Below, one piece after another: positions 8,963 to 18,391 of a DNA stretch of 64,000 bases; position 1 is the stretch's first letter, and each line of letters opens with the position of its first letter. Location of the stretch: contig CAZECE010000071.1 in assembly GCA_964510525.1 (NCBI GenBank), positions 56,121-120,120 of the forward strand, given 5' to 3'. The position numbers and the translations under genes were made by a program. Below the pieces are notes generated by a model. The model was not told the origin of the DNA. It did not search any database and saw only the letters and a program-made list of their open reading frames with translations. Source of the DNA: CAZECE01 sp964510525 (GTDB taxonomy: Bacteria > Pseudomonadota > Gammaproteobacteria > Pseudomonadales > JANQJO01).

Positions 8963-9628
8963 CTAGCTTGGAATCCCGCTGTGAAACCGAAACTCCGTGT
9001 CTGGTGACGTAATTAATTCCGCCTCAACGTCCGCAAAAAAAACCAAGCGATCATCAGTCGGCTGATCAGAATACATTCTCGCAAGTTGCAAATAATCCTC
9101 AAAATGCCGGGATTCTGAAGCCAGCAAGAACTTGTAATACTTTGCCAAGCGCGGCTCTTCAATGACATCTATTAACGCCGCAAAACGCTCACACGAGCGC
9201 GCTTCGATATACGCACCCACAAGCAAACTGTCTACCAACCGTCCTGGCTCTGATGTGCGAATGCCTTTCCGCAACCCCATGGCATAACGAGAAGGCGACA
9301 AATGAGTATAAACAAAATTGTAAAAACTGATGTGTGACAACACTTGATCAAAGTGCAGTAATTCCTCTCGAGCCAACTGAGACAACTTACTCAAAAGTTC
9401 AGGCCGATCCACATAACGAAACATCAGATTGAGCGCACTGGCAGCGGCTTTTTTCTCACAATGCGCGTGGTCGATCAGCAAAATTTCTTTTTGATCCTTA
9501 GCCACTGCCAACCACTCAGTTGGGGTTCTAACCGTTAAAAACGCCAAAACCGGAGCTAACAAGTCTTCATGTTTTTCAGTTGAAACAGCCGACTCACTAA
9601 CCGCTTGATCTAATACCTCAACACTCAT
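8963..9628 (-). CDS. miaE: tRNA-(ms2io6A)-hydroxylase MiaE
   Basis: Ferritin-like diiron monooxygenase that hydroxylates the isopentenyl group of ms2i6A37 in tRNAs reading UNN codons. It has 221 residues, within the family range. Iron-ligand motifs are HCEKKAAASAL, EELLHFDQV (ExxH type) and, in the second half, EARSCERF and SESRHFEDY. Its ATG overlaps the accD stop codon (ATGA), so it is translated with accD. Confidence 0.93.
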   Translation of the reverse strand: MSVEVLDQAVSESAVSTEKHEDLLAPVLAFLTVRTPTEWLAVAKDQKEILLIDHAHCEKKAAASALNLMFRYVDRPELLSKLSQLAREELLHFDQVLSHISFYNFVYTHLSPSRYAMGLRKGIRTSEPGRLVDSLLVGAYIEARSCERFAALIDVIEEPRLAKYYKFLLASESRHFEDYLQLARMYSDQPTDDRLVFFADVEAELITSPDTEFRFHSGIPS

Positions 9629-10539
9629 GATTCCAAAGGTTCTTCTTCTGGTTCGGCGGTCACGGCTGGCGGCTTATCCATAAGCAAGTTAATCATATCC
9701 GCCAAGGTATCCCGCAAAACAGAGCGATGAACAATGGCATCCAAGCAACCATGCTCCAACAAAAATTCAGACCGTTGAAACCCTTCCGGCAACTCTTGGC
9801 GCACCGTCTGTTTGATCACTCGAGGACCGGTAAAGCCAATCAACGCCTTAGGTTCGGCTAAATTAACGTCCCCCAGCATGGCCAAGCTAGCCGAAACACC
9901 GCCGTAAACAGGGTCTGTCATAAACGAAATATAGGGCAACTTTTTTTGTTTTAATGTTTCCAATGCCGCACTGGTTTTCGCCATTTGCAGTAATGAGAAA
10001 ATAGACTCTTGCATACGAGCGCCACCGCTCGCCGAAAAACACACAAAAGGCAGTTCTTGCTCAACAGCACGATTGACACCTTGAACAAAACGCTCCCCCA
10101 CAGCGGCCCCCATCGAGCCTCCCATAAACTGGAACTCAAATGCAGCCACCACCATTTCCACGGCTTTTACAGAGCCTTGAGCAATCAAAATGGCTTCTTT
10201 AGCATTCGTTGTTTTTTGTGCGCCACTGAGCCGATCTTTGTATTTTTTACTGTCTTTAAACTTCAAACGATCCACCGCCTCTACATCATTGGCAACCAAC
10301 TGATAAGAAAGCGCTTCATCCTCCGTTTTATCAAACAACATATTAAATCGTTCTGTTGCGGACAGCCGCATGTGATGATCGCATTTTGGACAAACCTCCA
10401 AGGTTCGTTCCAACTCCGGGCGATATAAAATAGCCTCACAATTCGGACATTTTTTCCATAACCCTTCGGGGATTTGGCTGTTTTTTTTATTTGACTCCAC
10501 CCGAATTTTCGGGAGAATTTTTTCTATCCAAGTGGCCAT
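9625..10539 (-). CDS. accD: acetyl-CoA carboxylase carboxyltransferase subunit beta
   Basis: Beta subunit of the carboxyltransferase that moves the carboxyl group from biotin to acetyl-CoA, giving malonyl-CoA for fatty acid synthesis. 304 residues. The N-terminal zinc ribbon is CPNC...CPKC (Cys31, 34, 50, 53). The crotonase-fold body has FMGGSMGAAVGERF and FSASGGARMQE, which form the oxyanion region. It is last in the trpF-trpB-trpA-accD order seen in relatives, but folC, which usually follows it, is 32 kb away in this window. Confidence 0.96.
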   Translation of the reverse strand: MATWIEKILPKIRVESNKKNSQIPEGLWKKCPNCEAILYRPELERTLEVCPKCDHHMRLSATERFNMLFDKTEDEALSYQLVANDVEAVDRLKFKDSKKYKDRLSGAQKTTNAKEAILIAQGSVKAVEMVVAAFEFQFMGGSMGAAVGERFVQGVNRAVEQELPFVCFSASGGARMQESIFSLLQMAKTSAALETLKQKKLPYISFMTDPVYGGVSASLAMLGDVNLAEPKALIGFTGPRVIKQTVRQELPEGFQRSEFLLEHGCLDAIVHRSVLRDTLADMINLLMDKPPAVTAEPEEEPLES

Positions 10540-10591
10540 GGAAAATCCCTGTTTCTGTCAGAATATTTGCACTAATACTAAGGACGACTAC

Positions 10592-11419
10592 TTAAGAAGG
10601 CTCAGTCTCTGTAATCGCGGTTTTTACCGTACCAATTAAGTCAGACACGGCCTCTAAGCAACGCTGCTTTTGCTGTTCTGACGCGGACTCCTTCGTACAC
10701 TGCTTTTCAATGGTTTCGACCAAGGCACTGCCCATCACCACGCCTTCGGCAACAGGCGCGACATTTTTAGCCGTTTCCGCATCTTTGATGCCAAAACCCA
10801 CCAATACAGGTAATGCGGTATGACTTTTTAACTCGGCAATTTTACTTTCGACTTCCTCAATATTTAAATTGCTCGCACCGGTCACCCCTCGAAGCGATAC
10901 ATAATACAAATAACCTGAAGCGTGTTCTGCAATCTGAGCCATGCGCTCGGGTGTCGTCGTCGGGGAGACCAAAAAGATCAGGGCCAATTGGTGAGCCGAC
11001 AAAATGGGTGCCATCTCTTTCGCTTCTTCTGGCGGCAAATCAACAATCAACACCCCATCAACCCCAGCGTCTTGCGCCGCAGCCGAAAACGCCGTTATTC
11101 CCATGTGCTCTATGGGATTCAGGTACCCCATCAACACAATTGGGGTTTGATGTCCTCGAGCACGGAAGTCTTTCACCAAACCAAAAATATCCTGTAAACC
11201 GACATTATTCATTAACGCGCGATCGCTGGCACGCTGAATCACAGGGCCATCCGCCATGGGATCTGAAAACGGCACCCCCAGCTCGATGATGTCCGCACCC
11301 GCAGACACCATGGTTTCCATTAAATGCAGCGTCATCTCTATTGATGGATCACCGGCAGTAATGAATGGCACTAATTTTTTTTTCTTCGACTGTTCAAATT
11401 CATCAATAATTCGTTGCAT
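10592..11419 (-). CDS. trpA: tryptophan synthase alpha chain
   Basis: Cleaves indole-3-glycerol phosphate to indole and glyceraldehyde-3-P; the indole passes through a tunnel to TrpB. 275 residues in a TIM barrel. The catalytic acids are Glu46 (IIELGVPFSDP) and Asp57 (MADGPVIQRA). GFGIKDAETA is the phosphate-binding loop. The start codon overlaps the trpB stop by one base (TAATG), the usual translational coupling that keeps the subunits balanced. Confidence 0.97.
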   Translation of the reverse strand: MQRIIDEFEQSKKKKLVPFITAGDPSIEMTLHLMETMVSAGADIIELGVPFSDPMADGPVIQRASDRALMNNVGLQDIFGLVKDFRARGHQTPIVLMGYLNPIEHMGITAFSAAAQDAGVDGVLIVDLPPEEAKEMAPILSAHQLALIFLVSPTTTPERMAQIAEHASGYLYYVSLRGVTGASNLNIEEVESKIAELKSHTALPVLVGFGIKDAETAKNVAPVAEGVVMGSALVETIEKQCTKESASEQQKQRCLEAVSDLIGTVKTAITETEPS

Positions 11420-12645
11420 TACGCTGACTCCTGTCGGGCGGCAATCGCCATCAAATCTTTGTCACCTCGCCCAGAAAGGTTGACCACAATATGCTGGTCT
11501 TTACGCATTGTTGGCGCCATTTCTTCAATGTAAGCCAAAGCATGACTGGTTTCCAAGGCAGGAATAATGCCCTCAATGCGACTCACCTTCTCAAAGGCTT
11601 TTAATACCGCATCATCATTCACGGCCACGTATTGCACACGCCCCAAATCTTTTAACCAAGCATGCTCAGGACCCACACCGGGATAATCTAAACCCGCTGA
11701 AACAGAGTGCGTACCTATAATCTGACCATGATCGTCTTGCATAATATAGGTTCTATTACCATGCAGAACGCCTGGGGAACCAACCGATAAAGGCGCCGCA
11801 TGACGCCCCGTCGCAATCCCATCGCCACCCGCCTCAACACCGACCATTTGCACTTGGCTATCCGCTAAAAAAGGATGGAACAAACCAATCGCATTCGAAC
11901 CACCACCAACACAGGCCACCAACGCATCCGGCAAGCAGTCGTATTTCGCCAACATCTGCTCACGCGTTTCAGTTCCGATCACCGAATGAAAATCCCTGAC
12001 CATCATTGGGTAAGGATGAGGACCGGCGGCGGTGCCAATAATATAAAACGTATTGTCTACATTACTCACCCAATCACGCAGCGCTTCATTTAAAGCATCT
12101 TTGAGCGTTTGCGAACCGCTGGTTACCGGAATAACTTCTGCTCCCAGCAATTTCATGCGATAAACATTTAACGCCTGCCGTTCAATATCTTCAGCTCCCA
12201 TATACACCGAGCACTCAAGCCCTAAACGAGCGGCCACCGTCGCCGTCGCAACACCGTGCTGCCCCGCTCCGGTCTCGGCAATCACGCGTTTTTTGTTCAT
12301 GCGCCGCGCCAACAAAGCTTGCCCAACGGTGTTATTAATCTTATGAGCCCCAGTATGGTTTAGGTCTTCCCGTTTGAAATGAATTTGCGCGCCGCCTAAT
12401 TCCTCACTCCAGCGAGCTGCATGATAGAGCGGTGTCGGACGCCCAACGTAATCCTTCAAATCAGCATGAAATTCAGCTTGAAAAGCCGGATCCGCGATTA
12501 ACGCTCGGTAGTTTTGCTCCAACTCAAACAACGCGGACATCAAGGTCTCAGCAACAAATCGACCACCGTAAGGGCCAAAATGCCCATCTGCATTTGGATA
12601 CGACGAATAATCTATTGTTTCCGGTTTATTTTCACTGCTGTGCAC
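11419..12645 (-). CDS. trpB: tryptophan synthase beta chain
   Basis: PLP enzyme that joins indole and serine to make tryptophan. The PLP lysine is in HTGAHKINN, the phosphate-binding loop is VGGGSNAIG, and GRGDKD is near the C-terminus. I chose the GTG at 12645, which follows GAGAGG by 8 bases and gives 408 residues (MHSSENKPET). The frame is also open to a TTG at 12666 without a better site. With the GTG the gene overlaps trpF by 14 bases, so trpF-trpB-trpA form one unit. Confidence 0.96.
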   Translation of the reverse strand: MHSSENKPETIDYSSYPNADGHFGPYGGRFVAETLMSALFELEQNYRALIADPAFQAEFHADLKDYVGRPTPLYHAARWSEELGGAQIHFKREDLNHTGAHKINNTVGQALLARRMNKKRVIAETGAGQHGVATATVAARLGLECSVYMGAEDIERQALNVYRMKLLGAEVIPVTSGSQTLKDALNEALRDWVSNVDNTFYIIGTAAGPHPYPMMVRDFHSVIGTETREQMLAKYDCLPDALVACVGGGSNAIGLFHPFLADSQVQMVGVEAGGDGIATGRHAAPLSVGSPGVLHGNRTYIMQDDHGQIIGTHSVSAGLDYPGVGPEHAWLKDLGRVQYVAVNDDAVLKAFEKVSRIEGIIPALETSHALAYIEEMAPTMRKDQHIVVNLSGRGDKDLMAIAARQESA

Positions 12646-13276
12646 AACAAAGCACCTCTCGTACAAAGTCTTGTATTTTGTTTTGATCTTTTACGCCTGG
12701 AGAAGCTTCCACCCCACCACTGACATCGACTGCAAAAGGCCGCAGCCGTTTGATCGCTTCGGATACGTTTTGAGGGTTTAATCCACCCGCCAGTATCAGT
12801 GGCTTTGTCGCTTGTTCCGGCCAAAGAGACCAGTCAAATACGTGACCAGTGCCACCCCATTGCCCCGTTCTAGCCTGCGGGTTATCACTTCCCGCATCTA
12901 ATATAAACCCAGCCGCTTGTGTATGCGCCGACATAACGGCCAACCAATCTGTTTCAGCTTTTGGTCTCAGGGCTTTGATATATGGTAAACCAAACTGTTC
13001 ACAATATTCAGGGCTTTCAGTGCCATGGAATTGCAATAAATCGACGAGCCCTGTTGCTACGACCCGCTTTACATCAGACTCCGCCGCATTCACCCATAAC
13101 GCCACTCGATCCACAAAAGGTGGCCAATTTTCTACGAGTGACTGAAAACGCTCAAAAGTAACCGCTCTGGAGCTTGCCTGATAAAACACAAAGCCCAACG
13201 CATCAACACCTGCATCAATGGCAGCCGCAATGCCTTTAGGTTCTGTTAATCCACATATTTTGATTCGGGTGTGCAA
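12632..13276 (-). CDS. trpF: phosphoribosylanthranilate isomerase
   Basis: TIM-barrel enzyme for the Amadori rearrangement of phosphoribosylanthranilate in tryptophan synthesis. 214 residues. The catalytic Cys is in IKICGLT near the start and the Asp is in DVSGGVEASPGVKD near the end, which also forms the phosphate site. The start must be the TTG at 13276 because no ATG or GTG lies between it and the conserved KICGLT; AGAGAAA stands upstream. It begins 55 bases after the truA stop and leads into trpB. Confidence 0.95.
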   Translation of the reverse strand: MHTRIKICGLTEPKGIAAAIDAGVDALGFVFYQASSRAVTFERFQSLVENWPPFVDRVALWVNAAESDVKRVVATGLVDLLQFHGTESPEYCEQFGLPYIKALRPKAETDWLAVMSAHTQAAGFILDAGSDNPQARTGQWGGTGHVFDWSLWPEQATKPLILAGGLNPQNVSEAIKRLRPFAVDVSGGVEASPGVKDQNKIQDFVREVLCCAQQ

Positions 13277-13331
13277 AACGGTTTCTCTGCAAAAAAACGC
13301 GCCTATTTTACCCTTTTTTAAAGAAATAAAT

Positions 13332-14126
13332 CTATTTATGCCTAGGCGATGCCAAAGAATTACCGGTCGGCTTGTTCAAACCGCATTCAACCGGATAAAA
13401 AACTTCAGTTAAAAACAACCCATTAGGTGGGGCAGTAGGGCCTGCCGCCGCTCTATTGCGTGCTGCCAACACCTCAGCAACCCAATCGGGTGGCCGTTTT
13501 GATTGACCAACCATCAGCAAAGTCCCAACAATGTTACGAACCATGTGCTTTAAAAACGCATTGGCTTTAATGTGCAGCACAACACAGTCACTTTCGGTGC
13601 GCAGCTCGCACTTTAAGATGCAGCGATTGGGTGTTTTGGCTTGGCAATCTTGTGCCCGAAAAGACGTAAAATCCTGCTCTCCTAACAGATAATGCGCCCC
13701 AGCCCGCATGCTATCAACATCCAAGGCGTAATAAACACGCGTCCTTAATTGACTCATAACCGCAAAGCGTACGTTAGCGCTCTGAATCCAGTACTGATAT
13801 TGCCGCCACTCGGCACTGTAACGAGCGTGAAAATCATCAGGAACTTCCTGCGCCCACTGAATCGCCACCGTATCAGGCAGGAAACGATTAGCGCCACGCA
13901 CCCAAGCTCTCATGGGGCGACTCACTTGGGTATCAAAATGTAAAACCTGGCCCAGCGCATGCACCCCGGCATCGGTGCGCCCCGCACAAACCGTCTTGAT
14001 GGGCTCTCCCGCTATCGAAGACAATGCAGACTCAACGCAAGCCTGAATGGTGTTGGGATCATGGGACTGAATTTGCCAGCCATGAAAATCTGAGCCCAGG
14101 TACTCCAGGCCGATGGCTATTCTCAT
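13332..14126 (-). CDS. truA: tRNA pseudouridine(38-40) synthase
   Basis: Converts uridines 38-40 in the anticodon arm of many tRNAs to pseudouridine. 264 residues. The catalytic Asp52 is in CAGRTDAGVHA; HMVRNIVGTL and the closing LTEVFYP are also conserved. It lies between fimV and trpF, the order seen in Pseudomonas. 27 bases separate it from the fimV stop. Confidence 0.96.
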   Translation of the reverse strand: MRIAIGLEYLGSDFHGWQIQSHDPNTIQACVESALSSIAGEPIKTVCAGRTDAGVHALGQVLHFDTQVSRPMRAWVRGANRFLPDTVAIQWAQEVPDDFHARYSAEWRQYQYWIQSANVRFAVMSQLRTRVYYALDVDSMRAGAHYLLGEQDFTSFRAQDCQAKTPNRCILKCELRTESDCVVLHIKANAFLKHMVRNIVGTLLMVGQSKRPPDWVAEVLAARNRAAAGPTAPPNGLFLTEVFYPVECGLNKPTGNSLASPRHK

Positions 14127-14153
14127 AGTGACGTGACGCCTAAGCCAATAACA

Positions 14154-17100
14154 TCAGCCCATCTGGTCTAATAACGATTTAGCCTGCTCTTTTTGTTGAT
14201 CATTACCTTCTGAGAGAACCTCTTCCAGGATCTCTCGAGCACCATCGCGATCACCCATATCAAGATAAGCGCGCGCCAAATCCAGCTTAGTAGAGGCTTC
14301 ATCGGTTCCTGCAAAAATATCAGATTCAATATCGTCTAAATCGTTAGGCTCAGCTTCTGTCGAGCCAACATCTAAATCAGCTCCCAAATCCAAATCAGCC
14401 CCTAAGTCCACGTCAGCGCTTAAATTAACGTCAGAACCTAAATCCAGACCAGAATCTAAATCCAAATCCGAGCCTAAGTCGGCTCCCAAATCAGTAGCGG
14501 ACTCATCCAGCACAACAGGGTTCACCAAATCATCCCCAGCCATGCCCTCAGCTTCTAAGTTGAATGAAATAGGCTCTTCTATAAGAGGGTCTTCGGAAGC
14601 AGTGCCTTCAGCATTGGAATCAAAATCATTGGAATCAAAATCGCTTGACCCCAAATCACTCGTTCCAAGATCCAGTGCAGCTGCATCAAAATCTGCTTCG
14701 AAGCTCTCCAAGCCGTCATTGGATTCATCACTTAAAGTCGCATCGAGCCCTGATTCATCAAATTGAAAATCCACTTCTTCAGTTTCGGCCGCAGCAATCT
14801 CTGGTTCCGACAAGTCCACTCCAAGGCTATCATTTTCTGGCTGAGCAGCGGCAGCTGCGGATACATCAGAGGCAGGCGCATCAATCGGCAACTTTATTTT
14901 TTTTTTCAGCCTTTCAACGCGCAATGAAAAATCCGCACTAAAACCTTGGGCAATCAGCTTTTGCTCAATCGTAGCGAACCCTTCAGGGTTTTGCTGTTCT
15001 GCGTGAACTTCTAACAACTTGAGGTAAAACTCAGGCTGGTTGGGGTCTTTTTCGATGCCATCTTCTAATACTTTTTGCGCATCGGCGAAACGACCGTAGG
15101 CCAAGTAAATATCAGCCTCACCCAGAATATCAGATGCTTCTTCTTGAATAGCTGCGGAAACACCTTGATCTTCTTCAAAGCTGGTATGCACATCTTCTAG
15201 AGATTCCAAGATGTCATCATCCAGATCATCTTCAATTTCTTCCTCTGCCAACACATCATCCAAAACAATCGTCGAATCATCTGAAGAGGGAGCTTCTGCA
15301 GAATCAATGCTGTCCAATACAACCAGATCATCTTGCGACTCATCAGGCGCTGCAATTGATTCTTTATCAGCGTCTTCTAAACCCTCTTCGTCCTCATCAT
15401 CAAATTCATCATACTCATCCGACGTTCGAGAGCTTCTCAAGAATATGACCATCAGAATAAACAACAGAATAATGCCGACAACAGCCCCCAGATAAATAGG
15501 ATTATTAAGCACCTTGTCTAATAATGCTTTAGCGCCGCTCATAGGATCGGCATCTTTTGAAGGTTGTTGCGATTTTTTGTCTAACGCCTGCTCTTTCTTC
15601 GATTCAACCTTTTTAGGTTCAACTTTTTTAGACTCAACTTTGGCTTCTGTTTGCGGCTTAATCTTTGGAACAACCGGTTGCGCGTCATTAGTCTTCTCTG
15701 AAGTCTTATCTGACTGCTCGGTAAGATCTTTTAAGACGTCTTCAACATTCTCAACGGCCTCAACACTTTCTCCAGATTCTTCAGAGTTTTCTCCAGCCTC
15801 ACCAGAAACATCCGTCTTAACAGCCTTTTCTGGCGCAACTTCTTTAATTGGTGGTTCAGGCAATTTCCCAACTTTTAAGCCTTGTTTTTCAAGCGCTTCA
15901 AGGCGAGCAATTAACTCCGATATCTGAGCACTTTGCATCTCAATTAACTGGTTAGCTTGGTTTAATTGATCTCGCTCAGCAGCTAAGTCGCTGGACAGCA
16001 CCTTGTTTTGCTCGGAAAGTCGGTCTTTTTCATTTTTAATGGATGAAAGTTCCGCTTTAACACTTTCCGCTTCGCCAGCACCACCTGCACCAGCACCGCC
16101 CATAGCTGAGCCTGAATCCAGTTTGATTTTGCCCCCAGTATCATCAACGGAAGCAAAACGCTCGACCTCTTCACCAGCCGCCGTCGGTGCATAGCCCCCT
16201 TCTTTTAATTGGCCGCTGCTGCGCGCAACTTTTTCACGCCATACTTTGTTCTGCTGCTTAACCCGATTAATGGCCGCGACCGGATCAATGGATTTAGCGT
16301 CCGCAACTTCAGGCAGCTGCAACTCTTTATCTTTCTTAAGCAAATTGATGTTATCGTCGATAAAAGCATCCGGATTGTCTCTTTGGATCGCCAGCATCAT
16401 CTGCTGAACCGACACATCTTCATTCCCTTCTCGCGCCAGTTCGGCTATGAACCAGAGGTTATCCTGACTCTGAGTGACATATCGCTCGTTTCTTTCAACC
16501 GGTGTTGGCTCAGGAGCCGATGCCACCAATTCAGGTTCAACTGACTGAGGCTCTGGTACTGGCTGCGACTCTTGGATTGGCTGTGGCACTTGAGCTGGCT
16601 GCGGCACTTCCACTTGCTGCGGCACTGCTCGCTCAACTGGGGCTGCAGCCATTGTTTGATTCTTTTCTAATACCGAAGCAATGGTAGCTTGCGGTTCAGG
16701 CTCAACAGCAGGCGAAGGCGTCACTTCAGGCTTAGGTTGCGTGGCAGCCCTAACCAGAGGACTTAAAGCTGGCTTTGCGACAACCGCTTCTTCCACATCA
16801 AAAGTTTCACGAGCCAGTGTTTCAGATTTTTCTGGAACAGAAGCCGCTGGGCTTGGAGCGATTGCTGGCTGTACGGCTTGCACAGCCTCTGAAGCGAACA
16901 CAGGGGGATCAACCAAAATGGTATATTCCCGCAATAAACGACCCGCAGGCCACAGGATTTCCACTAAAAAGTTAAGGAAAGGTTCTTTTACTGGTTTTTT
17001 AGTGGTTAGGGAGATAAACAGTCGACCTTCTTCTTTTTGAACAACATCCATTTGAATCGATGAAAGGAAAAAAGTTCGATCCACACCCGCTGCTTTAAAG

Positions 17101-17294
17101 TCATCAATACTGGCCAAGCTCGCTAAAATTTCATTGCGCGACAAATCACGAACCTGCAACAACTCAATTTCTGCTTCCAAAGGTTGATTGAGGTTAGACT
17201 TCAGGTTAATCTGGCCCAAGCCCAGCGCATGCACCAAGGATGGAAATATCACTGCCGACAACAAACTAAGAATCAGAAAAGCGTGGCGCACCAT
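14154..17294 (-). CDS. fimV: FimV-family peptidoglycan-binding polar hub protein
   Basis: Large inner-membrane protein (1046 residues) that organises the cell pole, type IV pili and cAMP signalling in pseudomonads. Domain order: signal peptide (MVRHAFLILSLLSAVIFPSL), the periplasmic FimV N-terminal domain (ALGLGQINLKSNLNQPLEAE), a Pro/Gln/Glu-rich stretch, a LysM-like segment near YVTQSQDNLWFIA, a coiled coil, a Lys/Glu-rich linker, one membrane helix (YLGAVVGIILLFILMVIFL), a very acidic cytoplasmic part with TPR units, and the conserved C-terminal domain (KLDLARAYLDMGDRDGAREI). I set the start at 17294, 8 bases after AAGGA; the frame is open 12 codons further up. Confidence 0.94.
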   Translation of the reverse strand: MVRHAFLILSLLSAVIFPSLVHALGLGQINLKSNLNQPLEAEIELLQVRDLSRNEILASLASIDDFKAAGVDRTFFLSSIQMDVVQKEEGRLFISLTTKKPVKEPFLNFLVEILWPAGRLLREYTILVDPPVFASEAVQAVQPAIAPSPAASVPEKSETLARETFDVEEAVVAKPALSPLVRAATQPKPEVTPSPAVEPEPQATIASVLEKNQTMAAAPVERAVPQQVEVPQPAQVPQPIQESQPVPEPQSVEPELVASAPEPTPVERNERYVTQSQDNLWFIAELAREGNEDVSVQQMMLAIQRDNPDAFIDDNINLLKKDKELQLPEVADAKSIDPVAAINRVKQQNKVWREKVARSSGQLKEGGYAPTAAGEEVERFASVDDTGGKIKLDSGSAMGGAGAGGAGEAESVKAELSSIKNEKDRLSEQNKVLSSDLAAERDQLNQANQLIEMQSAQISELIARLEALEKQGLKVGKLPEPPIKEVAPEKAVKTDVSGEAGENSEESGESVEAVENVEDVLKDLTEQSDKTSEKTNDAQPVVPKIKPQTEAKVESKKVEPKKVESKKEQALDKKSQQPSKDADPMSGAKALLDKVLNNPIYLGAVVGIILLFILMVIFLRSSRTSDEYDEFDDEDEEGLEDADKESIAAPDESQDDLVVLDSIDSAEAPSSDDSTIVLDDVLAEEEIEDDLDDDILESLEDVHTSFEEDQGVSAAIQEEASDILGEADIYLAYGRFADAQKVLEDGIEKDPNQPEFYLKLLEVHAEQQNPEGFATIEQKLIAQGFSADFSLRVERLKKKIKLPIDAPASDVSAAAAAQPENDSLGVDLSEPEIAAAETEEVDFQFDESGLDATLSDESNDGLESFEADFDAAALDLGTSDLGSSDFDSNDFDSNAEGTASEDPLIEEPISFNLEAEGMAGDDLVNPVVLDESATDLGADLGSDLDLDSGLDLGSDVNLSADVDLGADLDLGADLDVGSTEAEPNDLDDIESDIFAGTDEASTKLDLARAYLDMGDRDGAREILEEVLSEGNDQQKEQAKSLLDQMG
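14370..14498. repeat. degenerate Asp-Leu repeat in fimV
   Basis: A run of short related units codes for alternating LGADLG/LDLGSD/LGADLDLG peptides in the acidic cytoplasmic region. Low-complexity acidic stretches are usual in FimV; copy number here is likely to vary between strains. Confidence 0.7.
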
Positions 17295-17368
17295 TGTTTT
17301 TTTCCTTTCAAAATACCAAAATAATATCAATCACTTGGCGGATTCATTTTTCACCAAATAAGTATCAG

Positions 17369-18388
17369 TTATAAACACTCTTTTATCAACTCTTCGGCAA
17401 TCTGTACGCTATTTAATGCGGCACCTTTCCTTAAATTATCTGAAACCACCCACAAATTGATTCCATTTTGATGTGAAATATCCTCACGAATACGACCCAC
17501 GTAAGTAGCGTCTTGCCCAGCCGCATCCGTCGAAGCCGTCGGGTATCCCCCGGGTTCTTGTTCATCCATCACCACAACTCCGGGCGCCTTCTCTAATAGC
17601 GATCTGACTTCAGGTGCTGTGATTTTCTTTTTTGTTTCTATATGCAAGGCTTCAGAGTGCCCATGAAAAACCGGCACACGAACACAGGTTGGGTTAACCT
17701 GAATACTCTCATCCCCAAGGATTTTTTGTGTCTCCCAAACCATTTTCATTTCTTCTCGGGTGTAGCCATTTTCTTGAAAGGTATCGATGTGCGGCAATGC
17801 ATTAAAGGCGATTTGTTTGGGGTAAACGTTAGGCTCAATGGGTTTGCCATTCATCAACGCAGCGGTTTGACCAGCAAGCTCTTCAATCGCATTTTTGCCG
17901 GTACCTGAAACCGCTTGATAAGTCGCCACATTTATTCTCGTGATCTGAGCCGCATCATGAATGGGCTTTAATGCCACTAACATTTGAATGGTGGAACAAT
18001 TAGGGTTAGCAATAATGTTACGCACTTCATAACGGTTCAAATGTTCCGGGTTCACCTCTGGAATAATCAGCGGAATTTCAGCTTCACGTCGAAAGTGTGA
18101 GGTATTGTCAATCACAACACACCCCGCAGCGGCCGCTTTGGGTGCATATTCAGCGGACACAGAACCGCCTGCTGAGAACAACCCAATTTGCACCTTTGAA
18201 AAATCAAATCCCACCAGGTCTTGAACTTTTAACATTTTACTGCCAAAAGGAACTCGTTTACCCGCAGAACGCGAACTCGCCAAAGCAAACACTTCGCCCA
18301 CAGGAAAATTGCGTTCAGCCAAAATTTCCAACATCGCCTCACCAACAGCACCGGTCGCACCTACTACCGCAACATCAAATGTTTTCAT
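17369..18388 (-). CDS. asd: aspartate-semialdehyde dehydrogenase
   Basis: NADPH enzyme that reduces aspartyl-phosphate to the semialdehyde, the branch point to lysine, diaminopimelate, threonine and methionine. 339 residues. NADP-binding GATGAVG (10-16), catalytic Cys131 in NPNCSTIQM, and VPVFHGHSEA with the acid-base His. This is the shorter type found in pseudomonads and many other bacteria, not the enteric 367-residue type. It begins 3 bases after the leuB stop, so leuB-asd are co-transcribed. Confidence 0.95.
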   Translation of the reverse strand: MKTFDVAVVGATGAVGEAMLEILAERNFPVGEVFALASSRSAGKRVPFGSKMLKVQDLVGFDFSKVQIGLFSAGGSVSAEYAPKAAAAGCVVIDNTSHFRREAEIPLIIPEVNPEHLNRYEVRNIIANPNCSTIQMLVALKPIHDAAQITRINVATYQAVSGTGKNAIEELAGQTAALMNGKPIEPNVYPKQIAFNALPHIDTFQENGYTREEMKMVWETQKILGDESIQVNPTCVRVPVFHGHSEALHIETKKKITAPEVRSLLEKAPGVVVMDEQEPGGYPTASTDAAGQDATYVGRIREDISHQNGINLWVVSDNLRKGAALNSVQIAEELIKECL

Positions 18389-18391
18389 TTT

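Noticed and set aside
14542..16194. Several Ser-rich open frames antisense to fimV
   Set aside because: They are the reverse reading of the Asp/Glu/Ala-rich FimV cytoplasmic region, which naturally gives long Ser-rich frames.
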